In this document: piece after piece, positions 1-5,944 of the stretch
Layout of the letters: every line of letters begins with the position of its first letter
Numbering within the stretch: the first letter of the stretch is position 1
Assembly: GCA_027450105.1 (NCBI GenBank)
Contig: DAIDKJ010000084.1
Span: forward strand, 1 to 5,944
Direction: 5' to 3'
Length of the DNA: 5,944 nucleotides
Source of the DNA: Ferrovum sp.
Lineage (GTDB): Bacteria > Pseudomonadota > Gammaproteobacteria > Burkholderiales > Ferrovaceae
Program-made: the position numbers and the translations under genes
Notes under the pieces: model-generated
Database searches by the model: none
Told to the model about the DNA's origin: nothing
The model's input: only the letters and a program-made list of their open reading frames with translations

Positions 1-2547
1 GAGGACGCCAGCACCCGCTGGCAAATTCAGGATAACGATCAGGCCATGAAAGCCCAGGACTACCGCCCCTTGATTCTGGCCTGGCGCAACGGTGCGCCAA
101 TCCGCCTCTCGGATGTAGCCGAAGTTCAGGACTCCATCCAGGACTTGCGGAATCTGGGAATATCCAATGACCGCCGCGCCATTTTGTTGATCGTCAGCCG
201 CCAACCCAACGCCAACATCATCGAAACGGTGGATCGGGTCACCGCCCTGGTGCCACGCCTGCAGGCCTCCATTTCCAGCGCCATCGATCTGAAAGTGGTC
301 ATGGACCGCACGCCGTCCATTCGCGCTTCCTTGCATGATGTGGAAAAAACCCTGGTCATCTCCACTGCACTGGTGATTCTGGTGGTTTTCCTGTTTTTAC
401 GCGAAAGCCATGCGGCCCTGATTCCGGCCATTGCCGTGCCGGTGTCGCTCATTGCCACCTTTGGGGTCATGTATGTATTCAACTTCAGCCTGGACAATCT
501 GTCCCTCATGGCGCTGACGGTGGCCACAGGCTTTGTGGTGGATGATGCCATCGTCATTCTAGAGAATATATCGCGTCATATCGAGGAGGGGAAAAGCCCC
601 CTGGAAGCGGCCTTGGTGGGGGCGCGGGAGGTAAGTTTCACGGTCATTTCCATCAGCCTGTCGCTGGTGGCGGTATTCGTGCCGCTCCTTTTGATGGGTG
701 GCTTGGTGGGGCGCATGTTTCGGGAATTTGCGCTCACCTTGTCGGTTGCCGTTCTGGTTTCCTTGCTGGTATCCCTGACCACCACCCCGATGATGTGCGC
801 GCGGTTGTTGCGTTCGCGTCAAGGGGTACCCGAAGCCTCCCCCCCCGCAAGGCCCTCCTCCTTTCGCGCCCATTTGTTCACGGCTGTGCCCCTGCCCTTG
901 CGGGCCTTGGGAAAAGCCATCGCTCTCGTGCTGGGTGCCTCTCTCTCTCAGGTGCGCCTTGCGCTGGATGGTCTGCACGCACGCTACACCCGCTCCCTGT
1001 CCTGGACCATCGATCACCGACGCTGGATTCTGGCGCTGCTGATGCTCACCATTGGCTTGAATGTATATCTGTTTACCATTGTTCCCAAGGGGTTTTTTCC
1101 GCAACAGGATACGGGCCGCCTGATCGGACGGGTGCAAGCGGATCAAAGCATTTCTTTTCAGTCCATGCGCCAGAAACTGACGGAATTCGTGGCCATCTGT
1201 CGCGCCGATCCAGCTGCCGAGGAGGTGATCGGCTTTACAGGTGGGGAAGCCCGTAATGCCGCCAATGTGTTCGTGGTGCTCAAACCCCCCGAGGTGCGCA
1301 AGGTCAGTGCCGATGAAGTCATGGCACGGCTGCGCAAAAAACTGGCCCGGGTTTCTGGCGCCACCCTATATTTTCAGGTGGTTCAGGATTTGCGTTTTGG
1401 TGGACGCATGGGCAATGCACAGTACCAATATACGTTGCAAGGCAATGAACTGGAAGAATTGCGTCGCTGGGAGCCTAAAATCAGGGCAGCCCTGGCCAAA
1501 TTGCCGCAACTGGTGGATGTGAATACCGACCAGCAGGACAAGGGCCTGAGTACCACCATCAGCATCGACCGGGATAGCGCTGCACGCCTGGGCATCAGCC
1601 CCTTGGCGCTGGATCAGGTGCTCAACGATTTATATGGCCAACGGCTCATTTCCACCATTTATAACCCGCTCAACCAATATCGTGTGGTCCTGGAAGCAGG
1701 TCAAGACTATGTGCAGAGCACTCAAATGCTGGACCAGACTTACATTACCGGAGCCCAGGGGGCCATGGTACCGCTTTCGGCCATTGCGCATTTTACCCCG
1801 GGAAACTCGGCCCTCTCGGTCAATCATCAGGGCCAGTTTCCCGCCAGCACCATCACCTTCAATCTGCCCATCGGGGTTTCTTTGGGCCAGGCCACCCAAG
1901 CCATCCACGACGCCTTTCTGCAACTGAAGGTCCCGGCATCGATTCAGGGTGGTTTTCAAGGAACGGCAAAAGTGTTCAAGGCCTCCTTGTCCAATCAACC
2001 CTTGTTGGTACTGGCCGCATTGGGCGTGGTGTACATCGTGCTGGGGATTTTGTACGAAAGTCTGGTGCACCCCCTCACGATTTTATCCACACTTCCCTCG
2101 GCGGGCGTGGGAGCCGTTCTGGCCCTGTTGCTCAGCCACATGGATTTCAACCTGATGGCCTTGATTGGGGTTATATTGCTCATTGGCATCGTCAAGAAAA
2201 ACGCCATCATGATGATTGATTTTGCCCTGCAGGCGGAACGCGAACGTGGCCTGTCGCCCGAACAGGCCATCCTGCAGGCCTGTGACAAGCGTTTCAGGCC
2301 GATTCTCATGACTACGGCTGCGGCCATGCTGGGTGCGTTACCGCTGGCAACCGGCTGGGGTGTGGGTTCGGAGCTTCGCCGCCCCTTGGGGGTCTCGATT
2401 CTGGGTGGTTTGGCGGTGAGCCAGGTGCTGACGCTCTACACCACGCCGGTGGTCTATGTATATCTTGATCGTTTTCGTCATGCCCTGCTGACCCGCTTTC
2501 ACATCAACCCCTTTTCCCGCGCCCATGAAACTGCCGCTTCTTCCTGA
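1..2547 (+). CDS. mdtC: RND multidrug efflux transporter, MdtC-like (5' truncated)
   Basis: Inner-membrane proton/drug antiporter of the HAE-1 RND family. The frame is open from base 1, so the gene starts upstream. The visible part is 848 residues, numbered from base 1, against about 1,030-1,050 for the family; roughly 220 are missing. Residues 1-110 are the end of the first periplasmic porter domain. Helices TM2-TM6 lie at about 117-263, with the proton-relay pair D181-D182 in VVDDAIVILEN. TM7 is at 342-361, followed by PKGFFPQQDTG, the second periplasmic domain (GFTGG at 411-415, VQDLRFGG at 461-468), and TM8-TM12 from about 666 to 821. K733 in GIVKKNAIMM and the arginines of RFRPILMTT (764-772) match the remaining relay positions of AcrB. 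Many stretches, for example GILYES.VHPLTILSTLPS, resemble E. coli MdtC as I remember it, more than AcrB. MdtC normally works with MdtB and the adaptor MdtA, expected upstream. The TM6-TM7 loop is unusually long. The MdtC-like call is firm; orthology to mdtC is inferred. Confidence 0.93.
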   Translation, partial: EDASTRWQIQDNDQAMKAQDYRPLILAWRNGAPIRLSDVAEVQDSIQDLRNLGISNDRRAILLIVSRQPNANIIETVDRVTALVPRLQASISSAIDLKVVMDRTPSIRASLHDVEKTLVISTALVILVVFLFLRESHAALIPAIAVPVSLIATFGVMYVFNFSLDNLSLMALTVATGFVVDDAIVILENISRHIEEGKSPLEAALVGAREVSFTVISISLSLVAVFVPLLLMGGLVGRMFREFALTLSVAVLVSLLVSLTTTPMMCARLLRSRQGVPEASPPARPSSFRAHLFTAVPLPLRALGKAIALVLGASLSQVRLALDGLHARYTRSLSWTIDHRRWILALLMLTIGLNVYLFTIVPKGFFPQQDTGRLIGRVQADQSISFQSMRQKLTEFVAICRADPAAEEVIGFTGGEARNAANVFVVLKPPEVRKVSADEVMARLRKKLARVSGATLYFQVVQDLRFGGRMGNAQYQYTLQGNELEELRRWEPKIRAALAKLPQLVDVNTDQQDKGLSTTISIDRDSAARLGISPLALDQVLNDLYGQRLISTIYNPLNQYRVVLEAGQDYVQSTQMLDQTYITGAQGAMVPLSAIAHFTPGNSALSVNHQGQFPASTITFNLPIGVSLGQATQAIHDAFLQLKVPASIQGGFQGTAKVFKASLSNQPLLVLAALGVVYIVLGILYESLVHPLTILSTLPSAGVGAVLALLLSHMDFNLMALIGVILLIGIVKKNAIMMIDFALQAERERGLSPEQAILQACDKRFRPILMTTAAAMLGALPLATGWGVGSELRRPLGVSILGGLAVSQVLTLYTTPVVYVYLDRFRHALLTRFHINPFSRAHETAASS
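839..846 (+). repeat. C8 homopolymer inside the pump gene
   Basis: Eight consecutive C residues encode Ser-Pro-Pro in the cytoplasmic TM6-TM7 loop of the RND transporter. It is the longest run of C that I notice in the window. The reading frame is intact through it here. Runs of this length can slip during replication or be miscounted in sequencing, but nothing else here indicates a designed phase-variation switch. Confidence 0.7.
2525..2547 (+). promoter_or_regulatory. Pump/channel gene overlap, start without Shine-Dalgarno
   Basis: The last 23 bases of the pump gene contain the start of the channel gene in a different frame. The 20 bases before ATG 2525 are almost all C and T (ACCCCTTTTCCCGCGCCC) and hold no GGAG- or AAGG-like site. 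The likely reading is translational coupling: ribosomes ending at 2547 re-initiate a short way back. This is inferred from layout only. Confidence 0.5.
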
Positions 2548-4027
2548 GTCCCCTGCTTCGCGCACTTCAAGACTGGGGGTCCCGGGGGCCCTCCTGCTGC
2601 TCTTCCTGCTGGCCGGTTGCACCGTGGGCCCGGATTATGTGCGACCGCAAGCCCCCACACCGGCCACCTTCAACGTGCCGGCCGGATGGAAAGTGGCGCA
2701 AGCACAAGACGCGCAAATTCCTCCCGATTGGTGGCGCTTGTTCAAGGATGCGCAACTGGACCAGCTGGAAGCCCGGGTGGCTCCCGCCAACCAGACCCTG
2801 GCCCAGCGCGAGGCGGCTTTGCGTCAAGCCCGTGCCCTGGTGGATAGTGCCCAGGCCGGACTTTTTCCCACCTTGTCCCTCAATGCCGACAAAACCAGAA
2901 ATCGAGCTTCGGCCGGCGCCATTGGCTTGGCCCAGGGCCTGGTGTATGACAATTACCTCACTGATGTGCAGGCCAGCTGGGAACCCGATCTGTGGGGGGC
3001 CATTCGGCGCGGCATCGAGTCCAATGTGGCCAGCCTGCAGGCCAGCGCCGGCCAGTTGGCAGCTACTCGCCTGACCTTGCAAACTCAACTGGCCGCCGAT
3101 TATTTTCAGCTGCGCGCCGATGATACCCAGCGTCAACTGCTGGCAGACACGGTTTCGGCCGATCAGCGTTTTCTCGATTTAACCCAAAGCCGCTTCGATC
3201 AGGGCGTGGCGGCACGCACCGATATTTTGCAAGCCGAAACCCAATTGCGCTCGGTGCAGGCGCAGTTACTGGATGTGGGGGTACAACGATCCCAGCTGGA
3301 ACATGCCATTGCCGTGTTGGTGGGCGAACCGGCATCCGGGTTTCACCTCCCCAACATGCCCCTGGATCAAGCGCCTCCACCCGTTCCTCTGACGGTCCCT
3401 TCTGCCTTGTTGGAACGCCGCCCCGATATCGCCTCCGCGGAGCGCAGCGCGGCATCGGCCAGTGCCCAAATTGGGGTGGCCCAGGCAGCCTTCTTTCCCA
3501 CCGTGACCATTGGCGGTAATCTGGGATATCAAAACCGGGCGTATAATAATCTGGTCTCGCAACCCAACAGCATGTGGGCCTTCGCGCCCCAAATACAATT
3601 GCCCCTGTTTGACGGGGGACTTCGCGCTGCGGCTTTGGACCAGGCCCGTGCCGGGTATGATCAGGCTGTGGCCAATTATCGGGAAATCGTTCTGGAAGCC
3701 ATCCAGAATGTGGAGGACAACCTGGCAGCCGCCTCTATTTTGTCCAGCGAGCTGGGCGTGCAGCAGCAAGCCGTTCAGGCTGCCGATCAAACCCTGCGGC
3801 TTACCGACGATCAATACCGCCAGGGGACGGTGGGTTATTTGAACGTGCTGACCGCGCAAACCGTGTTGCTCTCCAATCAGCTCACTGAAATTGCCCTGCG
3901 CAGCCGTCAGTTTGTGGCACACGTCCAGCTCGTCACGGCCTTGGGCGGAGGTTGGGACCCGGCCCAGGACCCCCTCACGCAAACCAGTCCATCCACTCAA
4001 CTGACTTCCTCGGCCCCTTCCCCATGA
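2525..4027 (+). CDS. Outer-membrane efflux lipoprotein, NodT/OprM family
   Basis: TolC-like outer-membrane channel that would complete the tripartite pump with the upstream RND transporter. The 500-residue length is normal for the family. Residues 1-31 form a lipoprotein signal peptide: R13 and R16, a hydrophobic core at 19-30, then lipobox LAGC with lipidated C32. T33, not Asp, follows, which fits export to the outer membrane. The typical TVGPDYVRP follows. Two structural repeats are visible: AQAGLFPTLSLN (110-120) pairs with AQAAFFPTVTIG (319-330), and FDQGVAARTDILQAETQL (224-241) pairs with YRQGTVGYLNVLTAQTVL (431-448). LLERRPDIASAER (295-307), SWEPDLWG (151-158), LPLFDGG (359-365) and the closing TALGGGWDP are family hallmarks. 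The long Ala/Gln-rich segments fit the periplasmic helical barrel. The start at 2525 is chosen because it gives the complete signal peptide; it overlaps the pump gene by 23 bases. The last 22 residues are a Ser/Thr/Pro-rich tail. The substrate cannot be told from sequence. Confidence 0.94.
   Translation: MKLPLLPESPASRTSRLGVPGALLLLFLLAGCTVGPDYVRPQAPTPATFNVPAGWKVAQAQDAQIPPDWWRLFKDAQLDQLEARVAPANQTLAQREAALRQARALVDSAQAGLFPTLSLNADKTRNRASAGAIGLAQGLVYDNYLTDVQASWEPDLWGAIRRGIESNVASLQASAGQLAATRLTLQTQLAADYFQLRADDTQRQLLADTVSADQRFLDLTQSRFDQGVAARTDILQAETQLRSVQAQLLDVGVQRSQLEHAIAVLVGEPASGFHLPNMPLDQAPPPVPLTVPSALLERRPDIASAERSAASASAQIGVAQAAFFPTVTIGGNLGYQNRAYNNLVSQPNSMWAFAPQIQLPLFDGGLRAAALDQARAGYDQAVANYREIVLEAIQNVEDNLAAASILSSELGVQQQAVQAADQTLRLTDDQYRQGTVGYLNVLTAQTVLLSNQLTEIALRSRQFVAHVQLVTALGGGWDPAQDPLTQTSPSTQLTSSAPSP
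4024..4027 (+). promoter_or_regulatory. ATGA stop/start overlap between channel and nadE
   Basis: The channel gene's TGA (4025-4027) shares bases with the nadE ATG (4024-4026), a classic termination-reinitiation arrangement. The preceding bases (CTTCCTCGGCCCCTTCCCC) are C/T-rich with no Shine-Dalgarno site, so nadE translation probably depends on translation of the channel gene. The immediate context CCCATGAA is identical at the other internal start, 2525. The overlap is seen directly; the coupling is inferred. Confidence 0.6.
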
Positions 4028-5944
4028 ACCTTTCTTCCCCAGGGACTACTTCGACGGGTGCCGGCCCCTTTAGGCAACCCGCTGAGCAATCGTTTTTCAA
4101 CCTGTATCACCACGATTTCATCCGGGTGGCCGTGGCCATTCCCCGGGTCCGTGTGGCCGATCCACTCTGGAACTCCCGGGAAACCTGTCGGCTCCTGGGT
4201 GAAGCCTCGGCAGATGGGGCTTGCCTGGTTCTGTTTCCCGAGCTGGGGTTGACCGGATATAGCTGTGACGACTTGTTCCAGCAAGAAGCCCTGTTGCAAG
4301 GTGCCCGGCAGGCATTGGACCAGGTGGTACAGGCCACTCGCGCGCTGCCCGTGGTGGCAGCGGTTGGGCTGCCGCTGCGGGACGAAGGGGCCCTCTACAA
4401 TGTCTGTGCCCTGATCTGTGCGGGAAGGATTTTGGGATTCGTCCCCAAAACCCATATTCCCAATTATCGGGAATTTTATGAAGGACGCCAGTTTTGCGGA
4501 GCTTCGCCTTTGGCGTCCTTCCGGTACATCCCTTGGCCCGGCCAGGCTCCCATACCCTTTGGAACCCGCCTGTTGTTTCGTGCCAGCCGTCATCCCTTGC
4601 TGACCCTGGCGGCCGAGATTTGCGAAGATTTATGGGTGCCCATCCCGCCCTCCAGTTTCGCCGCACTGGCGGGGGCCACGCTGATCCTCAATCCTTCTGC
4701 TTCCAATGCCAGCATCGGCAAGGCCGAGTATCGGCAACAACTGGTTGCCAGCCAGTCGGCGCGCTGTTTGAGCGCCTATTTGTACAGCGCGGCCGGTGCC
4801 GGAGAATCCACCACCGATCTGGCCTGGGATGGCCATGGCCTGATTGCCGATCATGGCGAGATCAAGGCCCAAAGCCAACGCTATCACACGGCCTCCCAGT
4901 ACATCCTGGCGGATATCGATTTGCTGCGTCTGCATCAAGAACGCATGCGGCAAAACACCTTTCAGGTGAATGCGCAGCACCACAGCCCGGATTTGGGTTC
5001 CTGGCACGTTGTGCCCTTTGAATTACCCCTCTCCCAACGCCCGGTTTTGCCGTTGCTCCTTGCGCCGGAGCGTTATCCGTACGTGCCGGACAAGGCGCAC
5101 TTGCGAGACGAGCGCTGTAGCGAAGTGTTCCAGATTCAGGTACAGGGCCTGGCCACGCGCCTGCGCGCCACGGGGCTCAAGCGTTTGGTGCTGGGAGTCT
5201 CGGGTGGCCTGGATTCCACCCACGCCTTACTGGTGTGTTTGCAGGTGCTGGAACAATTACAGCTTCCCCGAAGCGCGTTGCTGGCTTATACCCTGCCCGG
5301 CTTTGCCACATCGCCGCAGACCTTGCAATTGGCTCATACCTTGATGCGAACCCTGGGCATCGAGCCCCAGGAAATCGACATCCGCCCCAGTTGTCTGCAA
5401 ATGTTCAAGGACATCGGCCATCCCTTTCATGCGGGGCATCCCGTGTATGACATCACCTTCGAAAACGTGCAGGCCGGAGAACGCACCAGCCATCTGTTCC
5501 GCCTGGCCAACTTGCACCAGGCCCTGGTGGTGGGCACCAGCGATTTGAGTGAAGTGGCCTTGGGCTGGTCAACCTACGGGGTGGGAGACCACATGGCGCA
5601 TTACCACGTCAACGCCAGTGTTCCCAAAACCCTGATCCAGTACCTGATTGCCTGGGTGCGAGATACCGGGACCTTGCCACCACAAGCCCGGGAAGCGCTC
5701 ACCCAGGTGCTGCGCAATGATATTTCCCCGGAGCTGATTCCCGGTAATGACGAACAACCCCTGCAACGCACGGAAGATAGCGTGGGGCCTTATGCCCTGC
5801 AGGATTTCCACCTGTATCACCTGTTGCGTTTCGGCTTTACGCCCTATCGGGTGGGTTTTCTGGCCTGGTGCGCGTGGGGTGGCGGTTCGGGGCAGGAAGG
5901 AGCCGTTTATCCGCTATCCGTGGTGCGCCACTGGATGAACCTCT
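4024..5944 (+). CDS. nadE: Glutamine-dependent NAD+ synthase (3' truncated)
   Basis: Cytoplasmic enzyme for the last step of NAD+ synthesis: ATP-dependent amidation of nicotinate adenine dinucleotide, with ammonia taken from glutamine. The frame is open for 640 codons and leaves the window without a stop. Residues about 32-300 are a nitrilase-type glutaminase domain with the full catalytic triad: E73 in FPELGLTGYS, K142 in VPKTHIPNYREFYEGRQF, and C200 in AAEICEDLWVP. ESTTDLAWDG (261-270) is also typical. Residues about 362-640 are the synthetase domain, with the PP-loop ATP site SGGLDST (393-399), VYDITFENVQAGERT (474-488), and GTSDLSEVALGWSTYGVG (504-521) followed by NASVPKTLIQ. The order and spacing match the roughly 680-residue Mycobacterium tuberculosis NadE as I remember it, so about 40-50 C-terminal residues are missing. 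ATG 4024 overlaps the previous stop (ATGA). No other ATG, GTG or TTG occurs before the conserved core, so this start is favoured although it adds about 24 extra residues. The single-domain, ammonia-only NadE is excluded by the intact glutaminase half. Confidence 0.95.
   Translation, partial: MNLSSPGTTSTGAGPFRQPAEQSFFNLYHHDFIRVAVAIPRVRVADPLWNSRETCRLLGEASADGACLVLFPELGLTGYSCDDLFQQEALLQGARQALDQVVQATRALPVVAAVGLPLRDEGALYNVCALICAGRILGFVPKTHIPNYREFYEGRQFCGASPLASFRYIPWPGQAPIPFGTRLLFRASRHPLLTLAAEICEDLWVPIPPSSFAALAGATLILNPSASNASIGKAEYRQQLVASQSARCLSAYLYSAAGAGESTTDLAWDGHGLIADHGEIKAQSQRYHTASQYILADIDLLRLHQERMRQNTFQVNAQHHSPDLGSWHVVPFELPLSQRPVLPLLLAPERYPYVPDKAHLRDERCSEVFQIQVQGLATRLRATGLKRLVLGVSGGLDSTHALLVCLQVLEQLQLPRSALLAYTLPGFATSPQTLQLAHTLMRTLGIEPQEIDIRPSCLQMFKDIGHPFHAGHPVYDITFENVQAGERTSHLFRLANLHQALVVGTSDLSEVALGWSTYGVGDHMAHYHVNASVPKTLIQYLIAWVRDTGTLPPQAREALTQVLRNDISPELIPGNDEQPLQRTEDSVGPYALQDFHLYHLLRFGFTPYRVGFLAWCAWGGGSGQEGAVYPLSVVRHWMNL

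Noticed and set aside
559..1146. Minus-strand open frame of 195 codons opposite the pump gene
   Set aside because: It is antisense to conserved RND membrane helices; its composition (Gly, Gln, His, Arg) is low-complexity and no family is recognisable.
795..1256. Plus-strand open frame of 153 codons starting near the C8 tract
   Set aside because: It is an out-of-frame product of the pump gene. The pump frame stays open and its downstream motifs are intact, so no frameshift needs to be invoked.
3266..4000. Long open frame (244 codons) on the minus strand opposite the channel gene
   Set aside because: It lies wholly antisense to a well-supported NodT-family gene. Its translation is rich in Gly, Gln and His with no recognisable domain, as expected from the shadow of a GC-rich gene.
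4249..4265. TTGACC followed by GGATATAG as a possible promoter
   Set aside because: The two elements are too close together for a -35/-10 pair and lie inside the NadE glutaminase coding region.
3997..4666. Overlapping minus-strand open frames opposite the nadE start
   Set aside because: They cover the glutaminase catalytic region of NadE in antisense and have no recognisable domains.
4494..5021. Plus-strand open frame of 175 codons in another frame within nadE
   Set aside because: The NadE frame over the same bases contains the catalytic Cys motif and continuous homology; the alternative translation is compositionally odd and matches nothing known to me.

Overview
This window is a densely packed, single-strand (+) stretch from what looks like a Gram-negative bacterium, most likely a pseudomonadote. 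The reasons are an RND inner-membrane pump followed by an outer-membrane lipoprotein channel, GC-rich third codon positions and overlapping genes. I cannot name a genus. There is essentially no non-coding DNA: three genes cover every base, and two of them are cut by the window edges.

Layout: (1) Bases 1-2547 hold the 3' four-fifths of an MdtC-type RND multidrug transporter; roughly 220 N-terminal residues lie upstream. (2) Bases 2525-4027 hold a complete NodT/OprM-family outer-membrane efflux lipoprotein of 500 residues, overlapping the pump gene by 23 bases. (3) Bases 4024-5944 hold the first 640 codons of a two-domain, glutamine-dependent NAD+ synthase (NadE, glutaminase plus synthetase). 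It is joined to the channel gene by a 4-base ATGA overlap and runs off the right edge without a stop.

How they work together: the pump and channel are two of the three parts of a tripartite efflux machine. The periplasmic adaptor, and probably an MdtB-like partner, should lie upstream of the window. The NAD+ synthase is a central-metabolism enzyme with no obvious role in efflux, so its tight overlap with the channel gene is the most notable contextual point. Neither internal start has a visible Shine-Dalgarno sequence; both sit behind a C/T-rich stretch inside the preceding gene, which suggests translational coupling.

I found no RNA genes, mobile elements, CRISPR arrays, terminators or convincing promoters. 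I do not see a previously undescribed system here. The points worth a second look are the operon composition, a long cytoplasmic loop in the pump with a C8 tract, the leader-less-looking starts, and the N-terminal extension of NadE.
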